Shown piece after piece: positions 27,157-35,689 of a stretch of DNA of 64,000 nucleotides. This stretch comes from Allobosea lupini. Its GTDB lineage: Bacteria; Pseudomonadota; Alphaproteobacteria; Rhizobiales; Beijerinckiaceae. Numbering within the stretch: the stretch's first letter is position 1; every line of letters begins with the position of its first letter. Below the pieces are notes generated by a model, which saw only the letters and a program-made list of their open reading frames with translations, did not search any database and had not been told where the DNA came from. A program made the translations under genes and the position numbers. The stretch spans positions 124,001 to 188,000 of the forward strand of contig NZ_FOAN01000011.1 in the NCBI RefSeq assembly GCF_900109525.1. The letters are read 5' to 3'.

Positions 27157-27229
27157 TACGTCCAAGCCCGGTCCACATGAATACCTCGCAAATTATTGAA
27201 ATTACTAGATAAATCCTAAACTCCGAAGC

Positions 27230-27244
27230 TGGCACGGCGATTGC
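27230..27244 (+). promoter_or_regulatory. Sigma54 (-24/-12) promoter of dctA
   Basis: TGGCACGGCGATTGC matches the consensus TGGCAC-N5-TTGC at every fixed base. It lies 65 bp upstream of the dctA ATG and downstream of the DctD-type sites. Sigma54 dependence of dctA is established in rhizobia, and the match here is exact. Confidence 0.9.
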
Positions 27245-27308
27245 CAACCTGGCAGCAGCGGCGTCGAGAACAGCAAGAACCCGCGAGCTAGGCCCCAAGG
27301 AGGAAACC

Positions 27309-28643
27309 ATGGCGATCACGCTTGACAAGGCGCCGGCCCAGCCGGCTCGTCCCCGGAAATTCTACCAGCATCTCTATGTGCAGGTGCTCGCGGCTATCGC
27401 GGCCGGCATCCTGCTCGGACATTTCTGGCCTGACCAGGGCGCGGCACTCAAGCCGCTCGGCGACGCCTTCATCAAGCTGGTGAAGATGATCATAGCGCCG
27501 GTGATCTTCCTGACCGTCTCGACCGGCATCGCCGGGATGAGCGACATGCAGAAGGTCGGGCGCGTCGCCGGCAAGGCGATGATCTATTTCCTGACCTTCT
27601 CGACGCTGGCGCTCATTGTAGGGCTCGTGGTCGGCAACCTGGTCCAGCCGGGTAGTGGCCTGCACATCAACCCGGCCAGCCTCGATGCCAAGTCGGTGCA
27701 GGGCTACGCCACCCAGGCGCATGACTCCAGCATCGTCGGCTTCCTGCAGAACATCATTCCGAACACGATCGTCGGCGCCTTCGCCTCCGGCGACATCCTG
27801 CAGGTGCTGTTCTTCTCGGTGCTGTTCGGCCTGTCGCTCTCGCTGGTCGGCGAGCGCGCCAAGCCGGTGACCGACTTCCTGCAGACGCTGTCGATCCCGA
27901 TCTTCAAGCTGGTCGCGATCTTGATGAAGGCCGCCCCGCTCGGCGCGTTCGGCGCCATGGCCTTCACCATCGGCCGCTACGGCATCGGCTCCGTCGCCAA
28001 CCTCGCGATGCTGATCGGCACCTTCTACCTGACCTCGGCGATCTTTGTCTTCGTCGTGCTCGGGGCCGTCGCTCGCTATAACGGCTTCTCGATCCTGGCG
28101 CTGATCCGCTACATCAAGGAGGAGATCCTGCTGGTGATCGGCACCTCCTCGTCGGAAGCGGCGCTGCCGACCCTGATGGAGAAGATGGAGGCCGCAGGCT
28201 GCAAGCGCTCGGTCGTCGGCCTGGTGGTGCCCACCGGCTACTCGTTCAATCTCGATGGCACCAACATCTACATGACGCTGGCGGCGCTGTTCATCGCCCA
28301 GGCGATGGACATCCACCTGCCGCTCGGCGACCAGATCCTCTTGCTGCTCGTCGCCATGCTGAGCTCGAAGGGCGCGGCCGGCATCACCGGTGCGGGCTTC
28401 ATCACGCTTGCTGCCACCCTCTCCGTCGTCCCCGCTGTGCCGGTCGCCGGCATGGCGCTGATCCTCGGCATCGACCGCTTCATGTCGGAATGCCGCGCCG
28501 TCACCAACTTCATCGGCAACGCTGTCGCGACGATCGTGGTGGCCCGCTGGGAGGGTGAGCTCGACCAGGATCAGCTCCAGGCCGCCCTCAGCGGCAAGCT
28601 GCCGGACCTGCTCGACGAGCCGCTCCTCACCCCAGCCGAGTGA
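27309..28643 (+). CDS. dctA: C4-dicarboxylate/proton (sodium) symporter DctA
   Basis: This 444-residue dicarboxylate/amino acid:cation symporter imports succinate, fumarate and malate. Family motifs are LGDAFIKLVKMIIAPVIFLT, the serine-rich hairpin LVIGTSSSEAALPTLMEKM, the ion and substrate helix GYSFNLDGTNIYMTLAALFI and the second hairpin SKGAAGITGAGF. The ATG has an AAGGAGGAA ribosome-binding site. It is divergent from dctBD and driven by the sigma54 promoter upstream. A hairpin terminator candidate follows 25 bp after the stop. Confidence 0.95.
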   Translation: MAITLDKAPAQPARPRKFYQHLYVQVLAAIAAGILLGHFWPDQGAALKPLGDAFIKLVKMIIAPVIFLTVSTGIAGMSDMQKVGRVAGKAMIYFLTFSTLALIVGLVVGNLVQPGSGLHINPASLDAKSVQGYATQAHDSSIVGFLQNIIPNTIVGAFASGDILQVLFFSVLFGLSLSLVGERAKPVTDFLQTLSIPIFKLVAILMKAAPLGAFGAMAFTIGRYGIGSVANLAMLIGTFYLTSAIFVFVVLGAVARYNGFSILALIRYIKEEILLVIGTSSSEAALPTLMEKMEAAGCKRSVVGLVVPTGYSFNLDGTNIYMTLAALFIAQAMDIHLPLGDQILLLLVAMLSSKGAAGITGAGFITLAATLSVVPAVPVAGMALILGIDRFMSECRAVTNFIGNAVATIVVARWEGELDQDQLQAALSGKLPDLLDEPLLTPAE

Positions 28644-28667
28644 TCGGCCGGCTCGCGGCAACGGCCA

Positions 28668-28694
28668 CCGGCTGCCCCAATGGTGCAGCCGGTT
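28668..28694 (+). terminator. Terminator candidate after dctA
   Basis: ACCGGCTGC and GCAGCCGGT form a 9-bp perfect stem with a 9-base loop, 25 bp after the dctA stop, followed by a short TT-containing stretch. Position and GC-rich stem fit a transcription terminator, although the T-tract is weak. Confidence 0.45.
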
Positions 28695-28823
28695 TCGATC
28701 GACAGGGCACACTGGCGCCGCGGAAGCGGGCGGCACACCAGAAACCTTGCCGCCCGATCGTTCGCCCGGACGGCAAGATCGAATTTTGAGGTCGTGTCGA
28801 ACGATGCTGTCTTAGGGTGTTTC

Positions 28824-29225
28824 TCACTCGCCAGGGGCAAGTGTGAATCCCTCGTCGATCCACCCGGTGACACCGCCTGCCATGATCTTGACCGGGCGGC
28901 CGAGCTTGGCCAGCCGAAGGGCGCCCCGCGCGGCACCGTTGCAGTGCGGGCCGGCGCAATAGGTCACGAACAGGGTGTCCTTCGGCCATTGTTCAAGCTT
29001 CGACGGAATGAGCTTGCCATGCGGAAGGTTGATCGCACCTGCGACATGCCCCTGCTTGAAAAGGTCGGGGCTCCGGACGTCGAGGAGCACGAAGCCGGGC
29101 TCGGCAGATTTCAGCGCATCATGAACATCCCAGCAATCGGCCTCGAACGTGAACTCGGCCGAAAAGTGTGCGACGGCATCTTCGGGCGCCGCCGCGGGGA
29201 TCTGGGTCACACCGTTTGTCGTCAT
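28824..29225 (-). CDS. Rhodanese-like sulfurtransferase domain protein
   Basis: This 133-residue single rhodanese domain has CDC25-like motif FVLLDVRSPDLFKQGHVAGA, and the active-site loop TYCAGPHCNGAARG supplies catalytic C90. The ATG at 29225 matches the expected start; the frame extends 23 residues upstream without similarity. The loop is one residue longer than in classic thiosulfate sulfurtransferases, as in the group usually encoded next to FtrA-type regulators. It is divergent from the FtrA-like gene across 83 bp and is probably its target. The physiological sulfur acceptor is unknown. Confidence 0.85.
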   Translation of the reverse strand: MTTNGVTQIPAAAPEDAVAHFSAEFTFEADCWDVHDALKSAEPGFVLLDVRSPDLFKQGHVAGAINLPHGKLIPSKLEQWPKDTLFVTYCAGPHCNGAARGALRLAKLGRPVKIMAGGVTGWIDEGFTLAPGE

Positions 29226-29308
29226 CGAATTCTCCCTGTTGCGAACCCGGTTTTGCAGTCGCGGTCGTCTTGTGGCAATTGGCATGATCGCCAACTAGCG
29301 TAACGATC

Positions 29309-30328
29309 ATGCCAAACGCATCTGACCCGGACCAAAAGCCCAATCGCCTCGTCGCCGTCCTGATCTATGACGGGCTGGCGACCTTCGAGTACGGCATAGC
29401 GACCGAGATCTTCGGCCTGGCGCGCCCCGAAATGGGCGAGGACTGGTATCGCATGGTGACATGCGCGATCGAGGATGGTCCGCTGCGGGCGGGGGGCGGC
29501 ATCTTCATTTCCGCCACTGCCAGGCTCGATGCTCTCGACGAGGCCGGGACCATCATCGTGCCGGGCTGGAAGACCCACCTGGCACCCCCTCCGGCGTTGA
29601 TCTCGGCCTTGCAGCGGGCGAACGCACGGGGCGCGCGGATCGTGTCGATCTGCTCGGGCGCCTTCGCCCTGGCGGGGGCAGGCCTGCTCGACGGGCGCAG
29701 CGCCACGACCCATTGGCGCTACGCCGATGCTTTCAAGGCGGCATTTCCCAAGGTGACGCTGATCCCGGAAGTACTCTATGTCGACGAAGGCAACGTCCTG
29801 ACATCGGCAGGCAGCGCGGCCGGCATCGACCTTCTCCTGCACATCGTTCGACGCGATTTCGGTGCGGACGCCGCCAACAGCGTCGCCCGGCGACTGGTCA
29901 TGCCGGCTCATCGCGACGGCGGGCAAGCCCAGTTCATCGAGCGACCCGTTCCCAGGCGGCCCAACGGAAAGCTGACCTTCCTGCTCGACGCCATGCGGGC
30001 GCGGCTGAACCAGACCATGACCGTTGCGGATCTGGCCGAGCAAGCCGCGATGAGCGAGCGCACCTTCCTGCGGCGCTTCAAGGAGATGACAGGCCTGACA
30101 CCGGCCGCCTGGCTGCTCGAGGAGCGGCTGGCGGCCGCAAAGCAGATGCTGGAAGGGCCGTCTCTGCCGGTCGAGGAGATTGCAGCGACAGCCGGATTCG
30201 GCAGTGCCGCGACGATGCGGATGCATTTCCGCAAGTCGGTCGGGATCGGGCCGACCGAGTACAGGCGTCGGTTCGGCACCGGACGCAACCTCGCAGGCCT
30301 CCCATCCGCCCGGCAATCGATCATGTAG
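29309..30328 (+). CDS. ftrA: GlxA/FtrA-type transcriptional regulator (DJ-1/PfpI domain plus AraC HTH)
   Basis: This 339-residue regulator has a DJ-1/PfpI-like amidotransferase fold at about residues 12-195, with the nucleophile-elbow Cys in VSICSGAFALAGAGLLDG and the HWRYAD motif that follows in the FtrA family. Two AraC-type helix-turn-helices lie at about 225-325 (TVADLAEQAAMSERTFLRRF and IAATAGFGSAATMRMHFRKS). It is divergent from a rhodanese gene, the standard FtrA neighbourhood. The PfpI domain is thought to sense a small ligand rather than act as a protease. The symbol rests on domain order and context. Confidence 0.85.
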   Translation: MPNASDPDQKPNRLVAVLIYDGLATFEYGIATEIFGLARPEMGEDWYRMVTCAIEDGPLRAGGGIFISATARLDALDEAGTIIVPGWKTHLAPPPALISALQRANARGARIVSICSGAFALAGAGLLDGRSATTHWRYADAFKAAFPKVTLIPEVLYVDEGNVLTSAGSAAGIDLLLHIVRRDFGADAANSVARRLVMPAHRDGGQAQFIERPVPRRPNGKLTFLLDAMRARLNQTMTVADLAEQAAMSERTFLRRFKEMTGLTPAAWLLEERLAAAKQMLEGPSLPVEEIAATAGFGSAATMRMHFRKSVGIGPTEYRRRFGTGRNLAGLPSARQSIM

Positions 30329-30466
30329 CGGCGGTTCCCGCGAGCCCTGATCGCCTGCTTCCAGCGTGTGGCAGGATTCATGCGGTCATTGTCAGTACTG
30401 CCACTTTCCGATCGAGGCCCGCCGCGCATATCGGTTGCGGACGAGAGCGTCGAAAGGAGAGATGAC

Positions 30467-30910
30467 GTGACGAGCGGATCCGCCGGCGACAAGCCGGAAC
30501 GCGTCTGGGGCTTCTACTATGGCGGCCTCATCAATCCGAAGGTTATGCAGCAGCTCGGGATGGCGCCTGCGGCGCAGGACGTTGCCATGCTGCCTGGCTA
30601 TGAATTGCAGATCTCGCCGCTGATGAACCTCGTCCGCAACGACCGGCAGGCGGCGTACGGGCTCCTTCTCTTGCTGACGCATGACGAGATCGCGCACGTC
30701 TATGGCCAGCTGAAGGCGAAGTATTATCCGTATCCCGTGCTGGCGCGCGATCGCGAGGGTCGCGAGCGGGCCGCACTCTGTTACCTCCTGCCCAAGCTCG
30801 AGCCTGGGCAAGCCGAGGCGCAATACGTGACCAACCTCCTCGAGCCCGCGACCGCGCTCGGGTTCCCCGGCTGGTATCTCGACCGCATCCGCAGCTTCCT
30901 GCCGCGCTAG
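30467..30910 (+). CDS. Gamma-glutamylcyclotransferase-like (AIG2 fold) protein
   Basis: This 147-residue protein begins VTSGSAGDKPERVWGFYYGG. The stretch FYYGGLINPKVMQQLG corresponds to the YGSL-type N-terminal loop of gamma-glutamylcyclotransferase-like folds. The GTG at 30467 is preferred because GGAG lies seven bases upstream; an ATG 33 codons earlier gives a leader without similarity. It lies 57 bp upstream of the nitrilase gene on the same strand and may be co-transcribed with it. Without the diagnostic catalytic Glu being certain, enzymatic activity is not claimed. Confidence 0.65.
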   Translation: MTSGSAGDKPERVWGFYYGGLINPKVMQQLGMAPAAQDVAMLPGYELQISPLMNLVRNDRQAAYGLLLLLTHDEIAHVYGQLKAKYYPYPVLARDREGRERAALCYLLPKLEPGQAEAQYVTNLLEPATALGFPGWYLDRIRSFLPR

Positions 30911-30967
30911 AGCAGTTCCGCAGTTCGCCGCCCCGCGCGCATGACCTTCAATCGGGATGACACGCCC

Positions 30968-32011
30968 ATGCCCAGCGCCAGCTCCATCATTGTCGCCGCA
31001 ATCCAGGCCACCCCCGTCTATTTCGATCGCGAGGCCTCGACTGCCAAGGCCTGCCGGCTGATCGCGGAGGCTGGCGCCCAGGGCGCGGTTCTGGCCGGCT
31101 TCGGAGAGACCTGGCTGCCCGGCTATCCAGGCTTCGCCTGGCGGCCGCAATCGACACCAGGCTGGTGGGATGCCGCCGAGGCGTATCTCGATCAGGCGAT
31201 CGCGATCCCGGGACCGGAGACCGACCGGCTGTGCAAGGCAGCACGGGAGGCTGGCACCGATGTCGTGATCGGCGTCGTCGAACTGGATACGCAGACCCAG
31301 GGCACCGTCTACGCCACGCTGCTGTTCATCGGTCGCGAAGGCGTCATTCTCGGGCGCCACCGCAAGCTGCGGCCGACGGCCTATGAGCGCGTCGCCTGGG
31401 GGCAGGGCGACGCCCAAGGCCTGGTGGTGCATCAGCGCCCCTACGGTCGCATCAGCGGGCTGAACTGCTGGGAGCACAACATGATGCTGCCCGGCTTCGC
31501 GCTTGTCGCGGGCGGGACGCAGATTCACGTCGGAGCCTGGCCCGGCCGCGAGCTCGCGGCGGCGCCGGATGCGCCGAACCCGCAATGGCCGCGGCAGCAT
31601 CTGCTCTCCCGGGCCTTCGCGGCCCAGGCGGCCTGCTATGTGATCTGCGCCGGCGGATTGCTGAAACCCTCGGATATGCCGGAGCGCTACAAGGAACTCG
31701 TCAACTTCACCTATACCGGCGACAGCGCGATCATCGACCCGCGCGGCGAGATCATCGCGCTTGCGCCCAACGGCGAGGAGACGGTCCTGACCGCGCGCAT
31801 CGATCTGCGCAACGTGCGGGCGGCGAAGGCGGTCAACGACATCGCCGGGCATTACGCCCGCCCCGATATCTTCGATCTTCGCCTCAACCGCGGCGCTCCG
31901 CGCCAAGCCGGCGTGATCCTGGCCTCCGGCGGTGGCGACGAGAGTGGCGAGCCCGAACAGCTGCAATCCCACGGTGCCGACAGGCCGAGGCCCGGCTCGC
32001 AGACAGGCTGA
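30968..32011 (+). CDS. Nitrilase-family carbon-nitrogen hydrolase
   Basis: This roughly 347-residue enzyme of nitrilase branch 1 has the catalytic triad E47 (GFGETWLPGYPGF), K133 (GRHRKLRPT) and C167 (SGLNCWEHNM), spaced as in true nitrilases that hydrolyse nitriles directly to acids. The GETWLPGYP context and the total length fit nitrilases rather than amidases or cyanide hydratases. I chose the ATG at 30968; another ATG nine codons upstream at 30941 lacks a ribosome-binding site. It probably converts an aliphatic or aryl nitrile to acid and ammonia. A short-chain dehydrogenase gene follows 118 bp later. Confidence 0.85.
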   Translation: MPSASSIIVAAIQATPVYFDREASTAKACRLIAEAGAQGAVLAGFGETWLPGYPGFAWRPQSTPGWWDAAEAYLDQAIAIPGPETDRLCKAAREAGTDVVIGVVELDTQTQGTVYATLLFIGREGVILGRHRKLRPTAYERVAWGQGDAQGLVVHQRPYGRISGLNCWEHNMMLPGFALVAGGTQIHVGAWPGRELAAAPDAPNPQWPRQHLLSRAFAAQAACYVICAGGLLKPSDMPERYKELVNFTYTGDSAIIDPRGEIIALAPNGEETVLTARIDLRNVRAAKAVNDIAGHYARPDIFDLRLNRGAPRQAGVILASGGGDESGEPEQLQSHGADRPRPGSQTG

Positions 32012-32128
32012 CCCGCCTCGAGCCCTGGCCGACATCACCCGGCCGGGCATCTTCCCGTCGGCGCATCGCCAGGAACTGGGAGGGCGCCCTCGGTTCATTC
32101 CCTCGTTTGCGAAGGGATTTTCGACAGC

Positions 32129-32887
32129 ATGCTCGTCGACCTCTCCGGCAAGATTGCGCTCGTTACCGGCGGCTCCAAGGGCATAGGCGCCGCCAGCATA
32201 CGCCTGCTCGCGCGTTCGGGCGCCAAGGTCGTCTTGCACTATTCGAGCGGACAGGCCGAGGCGGAGAGGCTCGCAGCCGACATCGGTTCGGATTCGTGCG
32301 CCCTGGTTCGCGCGGATCTGCGGCGCCGCGGTGCCGCAGCCGAGCTGTGGAGGGCGTCGGTCGAGGCATTCGGCAGGATCGACCTCCTGGTCTGCAATGC
32401 GGCCCTCGTTGCTCCGCTGATGCTGGACGCGGCCGACGAGCAATGGGACCGGGTCTGGGCGGATACGATGCAGGTCAACGTGCGTGCGATCGCTGATCTC
32501 TACCGTGCCGCCCTGCCGCATTTCCTGATCGGGGGCGGCTCGATCGTCGCTGTCGCCAGCCGCGCGGCGTTTCGCGGTGACGAAACCCACCTGATGCACT
32601 ACGCCGCGTCGAAAGGCGCACTGGTCGCCCTGACGAGAAGCATCGCCAAGAATTTCGCGGCCGACGGAATAACGGCCTATATCGTCGCGCCGGGGTTCGT
32701 TCGGACGGAGCGGCAGGAGGCCGTCATCGCGACGCGCGGCGAGGCAGACATGCTTCGTGACGTGCCTCTCGGAGAGATGTGCACGCCGGACGCCGTCGCG
32801 AATGTCATCGCATTTCTGGCATCCGGGCTCGCGCGACACGCCACAGGTGCGACGATCGACATCAATGGCGCCTCCTATTTCCATTGA
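32129..32887 (+). CDS. SDR family oxidoreductase
   Basis: This 252-residue classical short-chain dehydrogenase has the nucleotide-binding loop LVTGGSKGIGAASIRLL, the NAAL motif in VCNAALVAPL and the YxxxK pair in HYAASKGALVAL. The catalytic Ser lies in VAVASRAAFRG. The Ala-Arg-rich loop after the first strand does not settle NAD versus NADP preference. It follows the nitrilase gene on the same strand and may act on the same compound class, but its substrate cannot be predicted. The C-terminus GATIDINGASYFH is typical of 3-oxoacyl-reductase-like members. Confidence 0.87.
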   Translation: MLVDLSGKIALVTGGSKGIGAASIRLLARSGAKVVLHYSSGQAEAERLAADIGSDSCALVRADLRRRGAAAELWRASVEAFGRIDLLVCNAALVAPLMLDAADEQWDRVWADTMQVNVRAIADLYRAALPHFLIGGGSIVAVASRAAFRGDETHLMHYAASKGALVALTRSIAKNFAADGITAYIVAPGFVRTERQEAVIATRGEADMLRDVPLGEMCTPDAVANVIAFLASGLARHATGATIDINGASYFH

Positions 32888-33063
32888 GCGAAGGCGTGCG
32901 CCCGATCGGGCAAGCCGCCCCTGACGGTGCATGCGAGGCCTTCCGGCGCTCCGGCGCCTCGGTCGGGAGCGCCTGTCTCGCGCGAACGCCGGATCGAGGG
33001 ATCGCGCGGTCGCTGGTCGTATGCGCTGCGCGATCGCGGCGGGCAACCACTGCCCTCGCGGCC

Positions 33064-33576
33064 TTACCGGATACGCCGAATGCGCCAGAGCTGACGCCAG
33101 CCGGCAAAGCTTCCGAGATAAGCGCGCCGGATGCGCGACGGGTCGAAATAGGCGACGCGCTCGACGGCGACTCCGTTTTCGAAGCGGATCCGGTCGACGT
33201 CGTTCCAGGAGATGAGCTGGCGTCCGATCGTCGCCGAGAAGGTCATCTCGATGAACAGGACATCCTCGCTGGCGCTCCAGCGCAGGACTTTCCCTGTCAG
33301 ATCGGGCAGCGCCGCGAAGGTGCCGGCGAAGGCTCGGTAGCCGGCCGCACGGCCGCGCGTGGTTCGCAGGCCGGGCGCCTTCAGGACGATGTCCGGACCG
33401 AGGATTTGCATGAACCGGTCCAGATTGGCCTTGCCATCAGCCCATCGTTCCGCGAACGCGGCGACCCAGTCGGCATAGCTCCCGGTCTGGCCCGTCATGG
33501 TATCGATGACGACGTGCTCGCTACCACCGACAGGACCGACCGTCCGTTCTTTTGGTATGCCCATTGCGGTTGTCAT
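33064..33576 (-). CDS. NTF2-like (SnoaL-type) nuclear transport factor 2 fold protein
   Basis: This 170-residue protein has a cone-shaped alpha+beta barrel pattern: SYADWVAAFAERWADGKANL, then ILGPDIVLKAPGLRTTRG and the strand-rich end around VAYFDPSRIRRAYL. The ATG at 33576 was chosen because the frame upstream has no similarity. Such proteins act as small-molecule hydrolases, isomerases or ligand binders, and often accompany SDR enzymes. It is convergent with the SDR gene. A 200-bp gap separates it from a possible 54-codon gene upstream with which it could share a promoter. Confidence 0.7.
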   Translation of the reverse strand: MTTAMGIPKERTVGPVGGSEHVVIDTMTGQTGSYADWVAAFAERWADGKANLDRFMQILGPDIVLKAPGLRTTRGRAAGYRAFAGTFAALPDLTGKVLRWSASEDVLFIEMTFSATIGRQLISWNDVDRIRFENGVAVERVAYFDPSRIRRAYLGSFAGWRQLWRIRRIR

Positions 33577-33778
33577 GATGCGTGAGCTCTCTTTCTCGAA
33601 CAGCGGGTGAAGGCTGAGTTTCCGGCCTTGAAGGGCGTGGCGGCGGGCCCAAATCGTTCGCGCCTGCGTCATGTTCTTCAACATGGAGAGGGGTGATCGT
33701 CGCAGGTATGATGCAGCTCTGCCGCCTCGCGCATCCGGCCGCTCGGAAGCATCTTGGCTACCTCCTCCGTCCGCTTGG

Positions 33779-33943
33779 TCAGGGGCGAGACGCACGTACG
33801 CGGCGCGGCGGCGCGTATGCCGAAAGGCTGCTGCCTGGCGCCGCAGTCGACTGCGATGATCGTGATGGCGGCTCGGACGGAGGGATGATCGCGGCGATCG
33901 GCTCCAGCGCGAAACCCGCGAGAATGATGATGACTTCGCACAT
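33779..33943 (-). CDS. Possible small membrane-anchored peptide (54 residues)
   Basis: The short frame begins MCEVIIILAGFALEPIAAII, a single hydrophobic helix, followed by a Ser/Pro-rich and basic tail. AGGAGAGG lies just upstream of the ATG at a suitable distance. The start is 36 bp downstream (leftward) of an operator-like repeat at 33979-33994, so a regulated leftward transcript would begin here. I recognise no family. Low-complexity composition and high GC leave a real chance that it is not translated. Confidence 0.3.
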   Translation of the reverse strand: MCEVIIILAGFALEPIAAIIPPSEPPSRSSQSTAAPGSSLSAYAPPRRVRASRP

Positions 33944-33978
33944 GCCGGCCTCTCCTGTACCATGATTGAACTCGTTAA

Positions 33979-33994
33979 TAGCACGATCGGTCAT
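33979..33994 (-). promoter_or_regulatory. Operator-like motif, copy 1 (leftward promoter)
   Basis: TAGCACGATCGGTCAT is one of three near-identical 16-bp elements found at 33979, 34060 and 36802. The shared pattern is TAGCACGA[T/A]CG[G/T/A]TC[A/G]. This copy sits in the AT-rich gap upstream of the possible small leftward gene. A TetR gene adjoins the third copy, so all three are candidate sites for that regulator. Confidence 0.5.
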
Positions 33995-34059
33995 ATTGTA
34001 AATTGTCTTGAAAGCCCGTATTTTCAATCATACAGCGTCGCTGGCCTGGATTTTATAAA

Positions 34060-34075
34060 TCGAACGATCGTGCTA
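34060..34075 (+). promoter_or_regulatory. Operator-like motif, copy 2 (upstream of the DUF7002 gene)
   Basis: TCGAACGATCGTGCTA is the reverse complement of the TAGCACGA-type motif and contains the 8-bp palindrome ACGATCGT. It ends 34 bp before the GTG start of the DUF7002-like gene, within the likely promoter. The roughly 65 bp between copies 1 and 2 are AT-rich and probably hold divergent promoters. Confidence 0.5.
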
Positions 34076-34109
34076 ATATCGAGACGGAGAGATCCGGGAG
34101 ACTTTTACG

Positions 34110-34730
34110 GTGACGAGGCGACGGCTTGCGTGCATCTACCACATCGTCGATCGCGCCAATTGGGCCGCGGTCCAGGCCGAAGGGCTGCTACCGGCGGATA
34201 TGCTCGTCAGGCGGGCTCATGGCAGCAACAGTGAAGCGCTCCTTCGCAGCCAGCGCAGGCGAGGCGAGACGCTCCTGCCTTACGGCGTGAGATTGCGCGA
34301 TCAGGAACCGATGCCGCCGGCCGCTCTCGATCGCTGCCTGGTCGGGGGGCTGAGCAGCTCCGACTGGTACGCGCTCATCAATCGCGGAGTTTATTTCTGG
34401 CTCGATCCAGCGCGCCTGCGTCGACATCTGCGGGCCCTGAAAGGTCCGCAGGTTCTGATCGAGCTTGATGGCGAAGCTCTGGCGCAATCCTATCGTGCCG
34501 ATGCCTTCGTCACCGCATTCAACACCGGTTCGGCGATGAGGCGGGCTGCGGCGCGCGGGCCAGGGACGTTCGTTCCCTATGGCGATTGGCTGGAGAAGGG
34601 CTGGATTGCCGAGGAGCCACGCCCGCCATCCAGGCAAACCGCCTCGCATCCGCCTGCCGAACTGGTGATCCGGTCGGCAATACCCGACTGTATGCACTAT
34701 GTCAGCTCGGTCCAGCATCTCGATTGCTAG
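34110..34730 (+). CDS. DUF7002-like protein (ADP-ribosyltransferase-reminiscent)
   Basis: This 206-residue protein starts with GTG. Its N-terminus CIYHIVDRANWAAVQAEGLL has the YH-IxxxxNW-GL pattern of DarT/ART-like folds, and the middle GLSSSDWYALINRGVYFWLD plus FNTGSAMRRAAARGPGTFVP matches the DUF7002 family as I remember it. A catalytic Glu cannot be assigned, so activity is open. It has an operator-like repeat 34 bp upstream shared with the TetR gene at 36.8 kb. It is followed by a convergent dienelactone hydrolase gene. Function in the family is unknown. Confidence 0.65.
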   Translation: MTRRRLACIYHIVDRANWAAVQAEGLLPADMLVRRAHGSNSEALLRSQRRRGETLLPYGVRLRDQEPMPPAALDRCLVGGLSSSDWYALINRGVYFWLDPARLRRHLRALKGPQVLIELDGEALAQSYRADAFVTAFNTGSAMRRAAARGPGTFVPYGDWLEKGWIAEEPRPPSRQTASHPPAELVIRSAIPDCMHYVSSVQHLDC

Positions 34731-34954
34731 CGTGCAGGCGCGAGGCACTGCGCCTCCGGCGGGATATGCCCGATGCGCCACGACTGCGCGGCGATGGGCG
34801 CGCGAGCAGGCGTGGACGATCGAACACCGCAGTCCGCGCAGACAGCGCATTCGACAGGTGCTTTGGAAGGCATGCGTCGCGTCGAACGCCAGGTCCTTGC
34901 CGCAGAACTCGCAGTTCGGCCCGATCCTTGACGCTATCGAGAGCAACCCCCGCC

Positions 34955-35689
34955 CTAGGAGCCGGCGAAGATTTCCCCGAAGAAGTCCTGCATCGCCTGC
35001 CAGGAACGCCGCGCCGCGGCTGCGTCATAGGCGATGCCTTGCTCCGGCTTTGCGGCGCGCTCAAACGAGAATGCGTGCATGGCGTGCCCATAGGCATGCA
35101 CCTGCCAGTCAGCCTTGGCATCGGTGAATTCACGGGCGAACGTCTCGATGTGAGCCGGGGGAGCAAACGGATCTTCCCACCCGTGCAGCAGCAGGATGCT
35201 CGCCTGGATGTCGGCCTGCGGCCCAAGCTGAGGCGGGGCCAGCACGCCGTGGACGCTCACGACGCCACGAAGGCCAGCCGGAACAGCCCTGGCGAGATCC
35301 AGCGCACATAGTCCGCCGAAACAGTACCCGACGGCGGCGATGCGGTCGCCATCGACGCGGGGGTGCTGGCAGGCAGCGCGAAGGCTGGCGAGGAGGCGCT
35401 GGCGCAGCAACGCGCGATCGCCGACAAGCGGGTTCATCAGGCTGCTGTTGTCGTCCGTTTCACCGCCGCGCCGGCCCTTGCCGTACACGTCCGCAGCAAA
35501 GGCGACATAGCCGAGGCCGGCCACGCGCTCGGCGACCTCGTGCATGCCGCTGTTGACGCCGCTCCAGTCGTGAAGAACGAGGACGCAAGGTCTTTGGCCG
35601 CCCAGGCTCACGTCAGGCTCGACGACATACCCCTCAAAGAGTTCACCGCCGTGGAAGTACTCAAATATTCTGCCATTGCCGGTCGACAT
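34955..35689 (-). CDS. Dienelactone hydrolase family protein
   Basis: This 244-residue alpha/beta hydrolase has nucleophile C123 in the elbow GYCFGGLCAL, acid D173 in LHGWEDPFAPP and His in AYGHAMHAF (about 202-205), the Cys-Asp-His triad of carboxymethylenebutenolidase. The ATG at 35689 fits the family start (MSTGNGRIFEYFHGG); the frame extends 16 residues upstream without match. It may hydrolyse lactones or esters, and no chlorocatechol pathway genes are nearby. It is convergent with the DUF7002-like gene, and the 286-bp upstream gap to the membrane protein gene holds nothing recognisable. Confidence 0.85.
   Translation of the reverse strand: MSTGNGRIFEYFHGGELFEGYVVEPDVSLGGQRPCVLVLHDWSGVNSGMHEVAERVAGLGYVAFAADVYGKGRRGGETDDNSSLMNPLVGDRALLRQRLLASLRAACQHPRVDGDRIAAVGYCFGGLCALDLARAVPAGLRGVVSVHGVLAPPQLGPQADIQASILLLHGWEDPFAPPAHIETFAREFTDAKADWQVHAYGHAMHAFSFERAAKPEQGIAYDAAAARRSWQAMQDFFGEIFAGS

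Noticed and set aside
30392..33046. 884-codon open frame on the minus strand across the cyclotransferase-like, nitrilase and SDR genes
   Set aside because: The three plus-strand proteins carry catalytic motifs; the antisense product has none and has GC-shadow composition.
33577..33984. N-terminal extension of the NTF2-like gene
   Set aside because: The extra 136 residues are Arg/Ser-rich without similarity and the family start is at 33576.
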